A stretch of 64,000 nucleotides of DNA from Athripsodes cinereus (taxonomy: Eukaryota > Arthropoda > Insecta > Trichoptera > Leptoceridae). The DNA is taken from the NCBI GenBank assembly GCA_947579605.1, contig OX388312.1:21971313-22035312 (forward strand), given 5' to 3'. The translations under genes and the position numbers were made by a program. How positions within the stretch are numbered: position 1 is the first letter of the stretch; each line of letters starts with the position of its first letter. Positions 11,089-22,673 of this stretch are shown here, piece by piece. The notes under the pieces are model-generated. The model was given only the letters and a program-made list of their open reading frames with translations. It was not told the DNA's origin and did not search any database.

Positions 11089-11462
11089 TTTATAACACCA
11101 GTTATTTCCTCCCTTATGGGGAGAGCAGAGAGACAAGACTAAAATTACTTTGGGCGCCAGGTGTAGTCCCTGAAGGGGTACACCGAGAGAATTAAACAAT
11201 AAACACTATTAACACTTTTATTTACAACTAAACACTATTTACATATACCTATACATTGAACCCTCCTGAATACCATACTAAAAATACCACAATGACACTA
11301 CTACACTGATCCTATAACAATTAACCAACACTGAGTAACGCGGCAGAGAGGACGTCTCCAATCCCCGGATCTTTACTGCAGGACATGGAACTAAACAAGG
11401 AGGATCAGAGGAACACTGCTCCGTGGTGGACTCCGCTAGAGTCCCAACGACCAGCAGGTAAG

Positions 11463-11710
11463 GAATGCACCACCTAACCGTCTGTGATGGCACAGTACAG
11501 CAGGTGACCAGCATATAGGTAGTGGTTTTGGGATGCTATACCTCACTAGGAAGAACAAGCATGTAGGAATGCACCACCTAACCGATCGTGATGGCACAGC
11601 ACGGCAGGTGACCAGCATATAGGTATAGGTATTCAGGTATAGGTATGAAAGGAATGCACCACCTAACTGCTTGTGATGGCACAGTACAGCAGGTGACCAG
11701 CATATAGGTA
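11463..11710 (-). repeat. Three 59-bp repeats inside the 5' LTR
   Basis: Units at 11463-11521, 11567-11625 and 11652-11710 are the same as those of the other LTR. Keeping three similar units at unequal spacing suggests a protein- or RNA-binding role in the leader, but that is inference. Confidence 0.9.
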
Positions 11711-11769
11711 TAGGGAGGACCTAGGCCCAGGATGGGCCGAGGCGATCTGCCGTTTGTATGAAGTGTTCC

Positions 11770-11779
11770 TTTTTATATA
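11770..11779 (-). promoter_or_regulatory. Probable TATA box of the 5' LTR
   Basis: The minus strand reads TATATAAAAA in an otherwise mixed-composition LTR. Transcription would begin about 25-30 bp further down the minus strand, near 11740-11745. The same box in the 3' LTR is at 8961-8970. The start site is inferred, not seen. Confidence 0.6.
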
Positions 11780-12051
11780 CCCTTTCAGCAGTAAGGAACA
11801 GCTGATCGTAGCCTTGGTGGTGGATGTCACGATGGAGGGGGATGTACCTTGGCCTTGGACTCCGCCTTCCTATTTCCGGTTAGATTGTTCTGGAAGCTTC
11901 TAGAAGGTTCGCGAACATTCCGTCGATGAGACATCTATCGGCAAATCGGGTGACTAATAGACACTTCCTGTGTTTCGGTAGCGGCTGCTAGTTGAATCCG
12001 GCGGGTGATATTATTATTATGCCATATAAAAATTACGTGGTGTTACAAACG

Positions 12052-12428
12052 ATAATTATAGTTCTGCTTGCATCGATTAATTTATTCTTATTAATCTAAC
12101 GAATATCGGTTATTAATTTTATGACTATTCGAGACATGGTTAATGACATTTACAAATTGCCGATGTACGGGTTATTTGATAAGGTCAATTTTGTTTTAAT
12201 TTTATATTTCTACATATTTTACCGAAAATGAAATATAGTGAAAAAAATATGTTATGGAACGGGTATGAAGAAATAAGCACCACGAAGTTTAATTTCTATA
12301 TGAGTAATTCTTCCATGTAAAATTAAACTAAAAGTTTAAGAAACTAAAAAAAATAGTCTTAATCCACAGACAAGATACCTACGACATAACGTGCAAAACA
12401 ATCTACATATTCAAAAACTTATCATAAT
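12052..12428. other. AT-rich DNA, nothing recognised
   Basis: Right flank of the LTR element. Nothing in it matches other repeats of the window. Confidence 0.5.
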
Positions 12429-12540
12429 TCAATGTGTCGGAGTAAAGCCAGGATTGACAATATCCTTGTAAAATGAAAGACGTCTCTCTCTCTCAAAAAA
12501 AAAACAATAAAAAAACATTCGTTTTTAAATTCACGTCAGA
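12429..12540 (+). mobile_element. Hairpin element family, internally deleted copy
   Basis: The leader survives (attcaatgtgtcggagt) and is followed at once by the right arm (ggattgacaatatcc, then gaaagacgtctctctc). The left arm is missing, so this copy can no longer fold into the long hairpin. The right end runs into an A-rich stretch and its boundary is approximate. Confidence 0.6.
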
Positions 12541-15500
12541 CTTAAGTTGCTTTCTAAGTTTCTTTTTCGTGTTGTTTCTATGTTAATCTAATGCTTGAAT
12601 TTTTTTCATAATTTGAGTTCATTTTTTTAAATAATAAATAAACAGGTGTCATAATTTTCGTATAGCATATATCTTAAAGTTTGATAGATTCAAATACGCA
12701 TGTACCAAGTCTGCAAAGTTTTGTATAATATCTGTTCAGTATTTTACTTTAATCGTTAGATAAACTTTAAGGAGATTACCGTCTAGTGTACTATTACCAG
12801 AATGCCGAATTTAAAACAAAATGTGTCACAAAGATTCTGAAGCTTTGCTCTATATTGTTACTCGTGAATAATTATTACTTCTCTTATATTATCTGATGTA
12901 AATATTTTTTAATCTTTCATTGTTTAAAATTAATTTTTAAACTTGCCTCGTGTTGTATTGTTTATCAAATGTAACACGTGTTGTCCTACTTTTGTGTTTG
13001 CATTTTTATTCATGACATTTTAATAAATTTATTTCAAAAAGGACATTGAAGAGAAAGAACAGGTATTATTGATTCCTTCGACGGTGGTTTTGGCAAGTTG
13101 GCCCTCCAGATTTGTCTCAAGGGTCCGACTGTAAATTTGTAACACGTGCAGATAAAGTCTACGACTACTGAGATATCCGGTTGTCTATTTCTTTTCAATA
13201 GTGTTTGAACTCAATCTTATGAGAAATATTTTACAAATCATGTAATGAATTTTATCACTTAACCTACGTTTATTTCTGTACAAGTAGATATTAAATATAG
13301 AAAATATACCAAAGAACTTATTTTTACGTAAGTAATCAATAACTTGTTGTTGGAACAGAAAATTATAAATTAAAATAGGTCAGCAATAAATGTTTTATAT
13401 ATAAAAGAAAAAAAAAACGTGTGTTTGATCTTTGGAAGCAAATACAAGGTTTCATATATTATTATTTTAATATTATTCGTAATATTTGTAAAAAAAATAC
13501 ATTTTTTCTTTGGGATGATGGATTTTAAATAAAATCTAAATCATTATTTTATACTGACATGGGTTCAATTTTTTTGAATTGATCTATCCCGTTTAAATCA
13601 TCAAAAGATTCACTCGTTCATGAGTAACTAATTAAGGTAGCAACCTATTTAATTTTTAACATTTCATTTTTCGTCATTTATTTTTAAAAATAAAAAAAAA
13701 TCTTTATAAAAAAATATAAAAAAATTAGTAATTTTCTCAATATTGCTATTTTTGAGCACATAGCAAGAAACAGACTGAAATTTATTTGAAAATGATCAGC
13801 TCTATGTATAAAAGATGAATTGATCTATTCTATGTATTGAGAATAGAACAGAAATCATACGGGTATGTATAAAAAAATCTCTAAGTTTTCTCATAAATTT
13901 GTCGCAACTGTTGACACGTTTAACTATGGGCCCGTGATATTCTCGCTGTTTGACGTGCGGTGTTTTGATAAATGGCTTCTCCACTACACACCTCGAAGAG
14001 ATAATATTATTAAAGGGAGAATATTATTATTATGTACTTGACGCTTTTACTAAACTTGTCCCTTGCTGTTGCCAGTCAACTGAAATGAAATAGGATGTGG
14101 AAAAAATTCTATGCGTTGTCGTAATCTCTCTGTTTTTGTCATTGGAGCAGAAAGTTTAATCTAGAATTTATTTTCTACAGAAATACATTGTATTACGCAA
14201 TGCCATTGTTTGAATACTTATTTCAATCTCAAGTTGATAATAGTGGAGTATTTAAATAATATGACAATTACAGAACAATTAAAGCATGGTTTTAAAGAAC
14301 ATTGAGTTCAATACTTAAATATTTTTCACAATTTCCAACCCGCTGGATAATTCCATTTTTTTTAATTTTATTTATTTTGTATACAAAAGACAACAATTCA
14401 ATTATGAAACATGAAAATGATATTTGAAATTCTACAAAAAAACAAAATTTTGGCCCCAGACAGCACTATAGAGCTGCTGTTTAAAACTGCTATTCGAAAA
14501 AGGTGAGCGTTATGACTTGGAAACATTCTAAGGCTGGAGGATATGCAATGAAAAAAGAACCGTTTCTTTCTTGAACATACCTGAAAAGTATTCATTTTAA
14601 TGATTGTCTGTGATACCAACCTGACGTAGAGCAAAATTAGAAATACGAGTAGGTATGTATAGATTTTGATTTACAATTTATTAGGTTACAGAACTCCCTT
14701 GTGTTTTTGAAGTCGTTTGCAGTTAAACTTTTATAACATGGATATATTATATTAAAAGCATGAACATATTATGTGTATTTTTCACGTTAACTGAGCCATT
14801 ATTGAAACCTTTTTTTTTAAAAAAAATTCACACTAGCAGGTTTGTTAACTGTTAATTAGTGTTAGAGTCTTCATACGAGTTCATAAAAACGAATATTGTA
14901 AAATCAACGAGATTTTTTGAAACAAAATATTTTACGATGATTTCAATTTAAAAGTCGACAGCTTTATTAACATAACAATAAGAGGAATAAGAATATTATC
15001 AGTCTGTATAGATTTGGTATGTAGGTATCATTTGTGTTTTATATAGAAAGAGTTTTAGGTTTGTATAGGTATTAAATCACAGTGCGAGGACTGAATATAA
15101 AATAGAATCAGTAAGTTCATTAGGCGGCGTAAACAGACTTGCCTCGTACTCCCATTTATTTGGAGTATAAAAAGGTTAAGTTGAAGTTCCTTTCCTCCAG
15201 CGTAATATAGAAATATTGAGAATTGGGCGGAGGGAACATGTTATCGGAAGCTATACCATACATTGTTTATAATAATATTACGAATTTCGTATTCTTGTGA
15301 AAAAGCGAAGATACTAATAACAATGTACCTACCTAGTTTCAGTGGGATTCTTTTTCTTATTCACATATTATACTTAATAATATACGAGTATGTGCTTTCA
15401 TTCTACTAGGTATTATCTCCGTTCAGTTTCTGAGAAATCAATGTTTAAGGTACGTATTGATAAGAAGTCATATTTTATGAAGGAAATTGGATTGTATTTG

Positions 15501-17835
15501 CGGATGTTTTTATATTTCATAATGTTTGCGCGTGAAGCACTATTACTTCTCTGTTTATTGGAAAAGACTAGAAAACAAATGTTAGATGAAATTAATTTCA
15601 CAAGAAATATATACATTCCCTCAAATTTATTTAAAGGACTTTTTTGCGATTAAAATTAATAGTTTTAAAAGTTTTACTAGTTAGTAAGTCTATGAAAGCT
15701 TTGAAGTTTGATTATTTATAAAAAAAAGTATTTTTAGAAAAGACAAATAACACGGATTCGTATTCTGAAGCCGTTTAGATATCATTAAAGTTTCATCAAA
15801 TTATCGTAAGTTCCATGAACAAATATATTCCTACCTCATCTTAAATAACGTGTTTGAAATATATTTCTTGTTGCACAATATTTAGTAGGGAGAAAGTTTT
15901 AATCTTTATGAATTGATCTAGCTGAGAACTTTATGATGTAAATGATAATAAAATGTGTTGTAAATGCACGTGTTTGCATATGTACGTACCGACATTACTG
16001 TCACAGAAGTTTTGTTATCGACTGGGGAATAAACTCCATATCTATCTAATTTAAGGGCATTAAAAGTCTTTCTCACCTTCGCTTTGCTAATACAGTATGC
16101 TACATATTATAATATATAATAAAAGATGAGAGAATCCTTTTAATATCAAAAACCCAGGAGGCATTATGAGTATAAGAGGAGGCTTTTAACACGTTTATGC
16201 AAATATTATGATTAAAGTCTTTCATAGCATTGAGTGTTGTCATTGTCGAAGCTTACTTGGTCCGTTAAACCTTGCACATATAACGGGTCTATGTGTTTTG
16301 ATAAGCTACGATCAGTTCAATGCAACGTGCAGGCAAATAGGAATCAGCTAATAGTAATAAGTACCTATATAAAAGCTTCATGTTCGTGTAATTAATCGAG
16401 TAAACTTTGTTTTATTTACAAAGTTTACGTATCATAAATTCAGCGGGAATATTTTTTTACTCAGTATTACGAGTATTTTTATTTTTGAAGAGATCTTAAG
16501 TAAAATTTGTTGTGAGCAATTCTGAAAACTCAATAATCAATTAATCTTTCATAGCCACGAAAAAGTAATAATACATTTTTCTTATAATCTGACACTTCAT
16601 CCAAAACTTCAGTGTATCTTATTCTTATTTATCCGTAACGCCAATTAATTTTGTGGCAAAACAGGAGAAAAGAGAACAGATTTATTATCACTACACTAGC
16701 CTAACATTTTTTCGGATAAATTTAGGACGCGATGAACTTGTGATAGTAGACTTCTTAATACAAACGTACGAAGACCTATAAATATTCCTTAAACGTTTTC
16801 TATCCAAACACTTATTATGTATATCTAATGTTGGGAGAATTAACTTATAAATAATGCAGTATAAATATGTTGATTGCCTTACAGTAACCAATTTAGAACC
16901 TTTTCAATTCGAAAGTAAATTGCTAAGGACAAACCTTGTAGGTACTACGTAAATCACATAAAATTCCATAGTTGGTTTAATTTAATACTAAAATACGATA
17001 CAAAATTGCTAACAGTCGTTGAATTTCCATACGTAATGTATGCGGAAAAGGGCTAATTGCTAGGTTGGAATATTTGTCTTGTCCGTTTAGGTAATAAATA
17101 CAATCCGACATCTATTTTAGAGAGAATAATAAACGTGAGATATTTCAAATGTTGTGGATAAAAGTTACACGGAAAAATGATAGAGAGATTTTTTAAATCG
17201 ACATATTCATTTTTGTGGTACGTTTTTCATGAAAATGTTTTTGAGTTATCATTTATATGATTTACAGAAAATTTAAATTATAGGCACTTAGTTTTATTTA
17301 CATACAAATTAAAAATCGTGCACGAATGATCGAATGAAGTTGCATTTCATTAATTGAAACACAACTCTGTTCAAATTTCGAATGCACCACAATGTTGGTT
17401 AAAACGTGTATGGGTTTTATGACTGTGTTATCATTGCCAAATTTTGTTGGCGCCTTCACGAGTTTGTTTCCAGTGAGTGATACAGTCGTAACAATTGTAC
17501 AAAAATTCCATTTTAAAACAATGAAATCCCAAATAATGAAACTTAAAAAAAAAATTACATTGCGTTTTGAAAACTGAAGCTCAATTTTATTAAGTGCTTT
17601 TTATTTATCATTATCATCTTCATCATCATGCCGCTTTTTTCGGTGGAGACAAAATCCTTGCATACACATTTTGCTTGAGTCACTGTCATGCCATTCCTCG
17701 TCCATGTTCCCCTATTCAATATGTCTGTCATGGTTTACATTTAATCCTCGGACGGCTAAGTTTCTGAGTACCATTCCTCTTATTATTCTTGTATAATTTA
17801 ACTGTTCCAATCTTAACCAAGCATTTCAATGCAAA
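12541..17835. other. Long AT-rich stretch without recognised features
   Basis: I read this 5.3-kb stretch on both strands and found no LINE, SINE or LTR relic with confidence, and no exon-like frame. The largest frames (14398-14634 minus, 15390-15653 plus) are 78-87 codons long with AT-driven composition. Around 15125-15240 and 13080-13160 GC rises slightly without a recognisable cause. Confidence 0.45.
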
Positions 17836-17950
17836 GTGGTTAGCAGTCTTATAGTATTATACAATCTCATATTTAAATCGGGAGATCCTGTGTTCGAAGT
17901 CTTCTTTTCCAGACCTATGCCATATTTTGGACATAAAGGTTTAATGCAAA
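17836..17950 (+). mobile_element. Probable tRNA-derived SINE remnant (family 3)
   Basis: An A-box-like string agtggttagcagtc and a B-box-like string tgtgttcgaagtc lie about 55 bases apart, near the distance found in a tRNA gene. The region between cannot form a proper cloverleaf. The sequence after the B-box is AT-rich and carries no tail shared with the other SINEs here. Confidence 0.4.
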
Positions 17951-18044
17951 TGTAGTTTATTGCAAATCTTATTGCGAATTCACGTGTAAAAATTTAAACA
18001 AATTATTTCGAGAAATAAAGACGTTTAAAAAGGAGGTATATTTT

Positions 18045-18160
18045 GTTGAATTAATTTTAAATACAACACTTCTATAGTAAATCCACTGTGACTTTTATTG
18101 GACGCGAGGCGGCTTTCAAGAGCTTCTGCTCTCATCATCAGGCTAGCGTAAAGTATAATT
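18045..18160 (-). repeat. Possible Penelope-like terminal fragment with decayed hammerhead core
   Basis: On the minus strand CTGATGA (from 18142 downward) is followed by a short hairpin (AGAGC, loop AGAA, GCTCT) and then GAAA. This is the order of the hammerhead ribozyme core. The next bases can form CGC-CTC-GCG followed by TC, as at a hammerhead cleavage site, but only if two extra bases (GC) are ignored, and stem I is not intact. Terminal repeats of Penelope-like elements are known to carry such ribozymes. The downstream string actatagaagtgttgtattt (plus-strand complement visible at 18060-18080) would fit. It is a suggestion only. Confidence 0.3.
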
Positions 18161-18825
18161 AATTCATCATGAACTTCCACCAAGAACCGCTGGTTGTAAA
18201 ATATCAACTGTTTATTTTGTTGTTCAATATAATATGCATTGACATATAAATTGTCGTAAAAAAAGACAATAATTATAATTATTTTAAGTAAGTACCTACA
18301 TAAAATGATTCGAATGACGACCTATGCATTATTTTACTTAAGCGTAAATCAAAGGTTTGTAGTGAAAAAAAACCTTTCTGTGATAGTAGTAGTAGTGGTG
18401 TAGTCCCTTTTGATGTTTCTGGTACTAAAAGTAATTTCATTAAAAGTAACCCTGAAATATAAAGAAGGTTCGAGGGTCACCGCTTAGCGTAGGGCAGGAG
18501 ATTCTATAGATATATGTAGCTACTACAATATTGTTATAAATGTTATGGGAATGTATGTACACGAGTATACCCATACTATAATTGCTACACGCTTTTATCA
18601 TATATATACACGACCTGAAAACATGTCATTAAATTCGCTCAAGTCTGTAGAAACATAAATATTACAAATTGAATGGATTGAAGTTTTAATAATAAAAAAG
18701 GCATTCACACCTTTATTTTTAAAACAAACTCTTTATGTTTTAAGGTGAAAGCAATGGTATGAATATGTTTATAATTTTGATAATATGAACATGTCCAAAA
18801 AATAAACGGGCCGTAGACAAACCGT

Positions 18826-18965
18826 TCCTATGACAACGATATCAGAGCGCAAGGAATGTCGTGGGAAGAGGTGACGCAATTGGCACAGAGACGCTCTGAA
18901 TGGAGGAGGCTGGTTTCTGCCCTGTGCTCCCGAGAGGAGCGTTGAGGGCGATGATGATGATGATG
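18826..18965 (+). mobile_element. Short LINE 3'-end insertion with 11-bp target duplication
   Basis: The direct repeat agacaaaccgt stands at 18815-18825 and 18966-18976 and brackets the insertion. The insert encodes the last residues of an RT polyprotein (SYDNDIRAQG, then MSWEEVTQLAQ, then RRSEWRRLVSALCSREER and a stop) and ends in a (GAT)n tail. It matches the minus-strand copy at 63366-63580 with only about two differences over 140 bp. A long target duplication, extreme 5' truncation and a simple tail show a LINE insertion by target-primed reverse transcription. Confidence 0.85.
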
Positions 18966-18976
18966 AGACAAACCGT

Positions 18977-19530
18977 ACTTAGCGATTGATTACTGGCGAA
19001 CTTTTCGACAATCTACCTACATGTTCCATGTAATTATGCGTTATTGTCGAAAATTCGTTTGGAGTCGATCGCCAAGTGCGTGTTTGTCTAGGAGGTCTAC
19101 ATTACTCCAAAAATTGCTCCGTTTGAATATCTCGAAAGATGACGCCCACTAAAAAGATTCCCGAAATGATGAAACATCAATTTTGCATATTTATTGTAAA
19201 AAAAGCCTCTTGCATAAATATGTATATTGTAATGGTCTAACATAACATATAGTATAAGAAAAAAAATGTAAATAGGTACATTAATTATTGAAAAATATTA
19301 TATCATTCCTCTCATCCAGGTATATTTTCGTAGTCATTCTGTCCTCAGTCATTTTTTCCACGTGTCCAATCTACCATAACTATTTTACTTTCATTCATAT
19401 AATTTTACCCCAGTTTTCGTTCCACACTGTTCTCGTATGGCACTATTACTGACTCTTTAGTTCAGGTATGTAAAATAATACTTTGTTTATTTTCATTCAA
19501 AGTTGATGACCATACAAACCATAATAATTA
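18977..19530. other. AT-rich DNA, nothing recognised
   Basis: No feature supported between the LINE insertion and the tandem duplication. Confidence 0.5.
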
Positions 19531-19693
19531 TAATATTTTGTATTATTATTTAGGTACCTACTACTAACAATAGCCTATACTTATTATTATCACTGAAGGT
19601 TCTATATACAAACAGTAATACTCGTATAATATTTTGTATTATTATGTACTACCAATGTCCTATACGTATTATTATTATCATCCAAGGTTCTAT
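19531..19693. repeat. Diverged tandem duplication
   Basis: Two units, 19531-19605 and 19627-19693, both start taatattttgtattatta, share tcctatac-type and attattatta parts, and end aaggttctat. They differ by several indels. It is an old local duplication in simple AT-rich DNA. Confidence 0.6.
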
Positions 19694-20524
19694 TTGTAGG
19701 TCGACAATCTCAACAATGAATAATTATAAATTAGTGAAATTTATTGTCTTATGTATTTTATTATTCAATTCATACGATACAACAAATATAATAGTATCAG
19801 AATAATATATCTCATTATGTTACCGAACTCCTCTCGTAAATTGTTTCGTCAAAAGTTTCAAAGAATACTGTTTTGAGAAATAATTATTTTTTAAAAGTTT
19901 GTTATTAATTTATTTGTTTCAGACTCATTTTCAACACGTGCAACGAATGAATGAATTATCTTCTAAACTGGTAAGCAAAACTTTTTATAATTATTATTCA
20001 TTGCTAATTTTTAATTCATGACAAAATCTCGAATAATCTCATTTGAATAATAGTAGCTGTTTTAAAATACATATTTTATTGCTGAATGAAAAAATGGATA
20101 AACTAGATCTAAAAGTGTGAACATCATGTAAATATTTTTTTTAAATGTACCTAGTGTATTTTCTATAATAAGAGTTCGACAACAAGAGTTAGGGAACTTT
20201 TAAGTAATATATACGAAGTGAAAGTAACATTTTTAATGTCATGGAGAGGTTGTTTTTTTACGAAAATCATTCCCAATGGAGAGGGCTTGAATGTTGAAGC
20301 TTGAAAAAAATAATATTTGCATGATTACATATCTTATATTTTCAACGATGATCTATGAGCTACCTATCCTGGATGTCATGTTTTTTATTGTTACTGAGAA
20401 TGAGATCGCAATGATTGTTAATGTGTGATAATTGGTCATCCAACTTTGCAAGAGATGTCAATCAAATTATTGTTACTGAGAATGAGATCGCTTCTTGTGA
20501 ATTTTTTTTTTTTTTTTGATATAT
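19694..20524. other. AT-rich DNA, nothing recognised
   Basis: The phrase attgttactgagaatgagatcgc occurs twice, near 20389 and 20468, as a small local duplication just left of the SINE. No gene is seen. Confidence 0.45.
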
Positions 20525-20615
20525 CTGGGTTTTGTTATAAACCCAAATACAACCTTATACACCTTTCACAGCTAAAAGCTTGTGTCGTGAAAGGGGAGTT
20601 TGCCGGCACCTGGGA
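20525..20615 (-). mobile_element. tRNA-derived SINE fragment (family 1, copy C)
   Basis: The sequence matches copy A at 2747-2862 from its 3' end (plus-strand gggttttgttataaaccc) through the body to gccggcacctggg, where the T-arm part is cut off. A long T run on its left on the plus strand is the SINE's A-rich tail. Copy A and copy C are nearly identical where they overlap, so this family was active recently. Confidence 0.8.
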
Positions 20616-20768
20616 ATTTCATAGTAATTTATTTCTTTTAAATATATCAATTAGGGGCCAATCCCGACGCAAACTGTCTTAGTTTAGAATTTTATCTATA
20701 AATGTTCCAAACATTTTTTTGTACTCTCGAATTATTTAAATCTATATTGATTTCAGAGAACCAAATGT

Positions 20769-20907
20769 CATTCACTGTGTCATTGCTTAGGTAGTAATAT
20801 ATCATAAGATACGTCTTTGAAGGTCTTGACTGTCAATGTCCTTTGAAAGATGAAAGACGTCTCTCTCAAAATATTAACAGTGGAAGAAAACTATTTTTTT
20901 AATTTCA
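20769..20907 (+). mobile_element. Hairpin element family, diverged copy
   Basis: The leader attcactgtgtcattgc and ttaggtagtaat is followed by a shortened left arm (gatacgtctttgaagg) and a right arm (gtcctttgaaagatg, then aaagacgtctctctc). A possible target duplication, accaaat, is found just before the leader (20761-20767) and after the right end (near 20908-20914). The arms have drifted, so the hairpin is weak. Confidence 0.6.
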
Positions 20908-20914
20908 TACCAAA

Positions 20915-22606
20915 TATACGAAATAAGGGAATTGAACGTTTTACAAAGACTTTCAGTAACTATATGAAGACTGCAGTTTATTTTTAATACTTTGTCACAA
21001 AATCTTTTCCAAATATCCTTCGCTTTTCATTGCTTGTCTTGGAAACATAAGACAGAAACAATATTCGTCCATTCAGAGTGATTTTGTGCCAACCTGTTCA
21101 TAAGATATTTCTAATGTTCGGATATTGATATTGAAGAAACAGTGTTTGTTAAAGTGAGATGTCTAGGATGTCGGAAACTTTTATCAATAGAAGACAAAAT
21201 ACATATTTTTCATTAATTTTACCAAACTATGTAGGGGGGTATTTTTTTTTAACTATTATCACTATTATTCTTAGCGTATTTTTCTCTTAGCCGTAATATT
21301 ATTATTAAAGAAATTCACCGCTACCTCTCCTTTAATGCTGACTCAAAAACGTTTCCACTTATACACGGTATGAAAAATTTACGTATTTACGTTAAAGAGT
21401 AGACAAGATTTTAAAATGTTTCAAAGAAAGAACAGATTTTTTCGTAAAATCAATGAAGAAATTTGAATATTTTCCTTTTATAAATTTAAATTCGATATGA
21501 AAATAAATTATTCTACAACTCTTTTGAAATTTTGTTTTTGTAAAATAAAAACGCTTTTATAAAAATGCTCCCATGTATAGCGTAGGCAGACATCTATTCA
21601 ATTTTACTTTTTGATATAATATCAACGTTCCCTATTTAATATTTGTATTAATGTAACATTATTCGTTGGTTGCTGTATCTTCAGATAGAAAAAAGTATTT
21701 GAAATATATGAGTTATCAGATTAGTTCCAAATTCTTCCAACTGCCAAGATGTGTCTGCGGAGATGTACCTACAGAATGTTTACGTAATGCATGCTGTATT
21801 TACAAAGGTATGGGGCTATGTAGACTAGCTTTTAAGCCCTGCACCGCAAGTGAAGCAATGATAAAATAATATTAAGATAAATGATAAATAGATACGATTA
21901 CTTATGTAATGTTGGAAAAACAGATGCGTATCTTTATGATATTATGTTGACATTGTAAACACACGACTCTGCAAACATGTTGAGTCATTAAGGAAGATTT
22001 TTCTTGCTTTTATTACAACACATATCTTATTATTATTATTGAAAAGACACCATATTTTACTGGGTTCATTAAAGCTTTCGGCCAATGTGAACCCAGAGAA
22101 AACAAAATTTGGAGAAATGTTATCGAATCTTTAATCGAATTGTTGTAGCTATTGGTGATTTTGCGAGAATATTGGCTCTGCTTGTAGGTAGATAGTAAAG
22201 CATTATATTATGTGACTATACGATATGGGTATTATAAAATTTGAACTCACTTTATATCATGGTGGAAGTGTATTTTATTTTTATATGGCGGCTCATCCCG
22301 TTGGATGTTATGACCATAGTACTATTCTTTCATACAAATCATCATGTATATAACTTGTACAAACAATAACATGAAGAAAAAATGAAAAATATTTAGATGA
22401 GATTCATATTTTTTGGACACATTAAAAAATAAGGTCATTAACCTGGTGAAAATTCAGTCCAAGAAGGTAAACAGTATTGATTGGGTATTCAACGTTCTCG
22501 AATTTAAAATAATAATGTCCATGGCGTCCCTAATTGAACATCCTAGGATGCTATGATCCGGCGTTTCCTCGTTCCAACCACATTCACGTGTATTTTTCAA
22601 CTCAAT
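20915..22606. other. AT-rich DNA with one cysteine-rich frame
   Basis: Nothing is recognised apart from the frame at 21666-21869 listed separately. Confidence 0.45.
21666..21869 (+). other. Unrecognised cysteine-rich 67-codon frame
   Basis: The C-terminal half holds seven cysteines in 33 residues (RCVCGDVPTECLRNACCIYK and on to a final Cys near residue 59). That is unusual for random AT-rich translation. An AG preceded by a T-rich tract lies at 21676-21684 (tgtatcttcag), so this could be a terminal exon rather than an ORF starting at its Met. There is no signal peptide on the frame itself, and no partner exon was found. It may equally be chance. Confidence 0.2.
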
Positions 22607-22673
22607 GATGAAATATTTGCCCAGCAATGAATTAACATGACATGTTTATTCATTGCTGGGTAAATATTTCATC
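22607..22673. repeat. 67-bp near-perfect palindrome
   Basis: The arms 22607-22639 and 22641-22673 are 33 bp each, with two mismatches and a single base between them. The left arm starts gatgaaatatttgcccagca. It shows no relation to the hairpin element family. As DNA it would be cruciform-prone. As RNA it would fold into a tight stem. Confidence 0.85.

Larger units (their letters stand above)
8282..12047 (-). mobile_element. Complete non-autonomous LTR retrotransposon
   Basis: The 3766-bp element lies on the minus strand. Two 957-bp LTRs (8282-9238 and 11091-12047) look identical base for base, and the target duplication aacg stands at 8278-8281 and 12048-12051. Going down the minus strand, the 5' LTR is followed after 2 bp by a tRNA-Lys-like primer site. 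A polypurine tract directly precedes the 3' LTR. The internal 1.85 kb contains no gag, protease, RT or integrase: only small frames without motifs. It must have been moved by proteins of a relative. A 4-bp duplication fits a Gypsy-type integrase, but the superfamily cannot be fixed without coding sequence. The identical LTRs imply a very recent insertion. Confidence 0.95.
11091..12047 (-). repeat. 5' LTR (957 bp)
   Basis: It is the promoter-bearing copy for minus-strand transcription. Its outer edge at 12047 abuts the aacg duplication and its inner edge at 11091 abuts the primer-binding site. Short frames of 78 and 60 codons inside it are exact duplicates of those in the other LTR and are not genes. 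Confidence 0.95.

Noticed and set aside
17585..17730. Possible LINE 3' end with a (GAT)n-like tail on the minus strand
   Set aside because: The translation does not follow a known C-terminal motif and the tail is imperfect.
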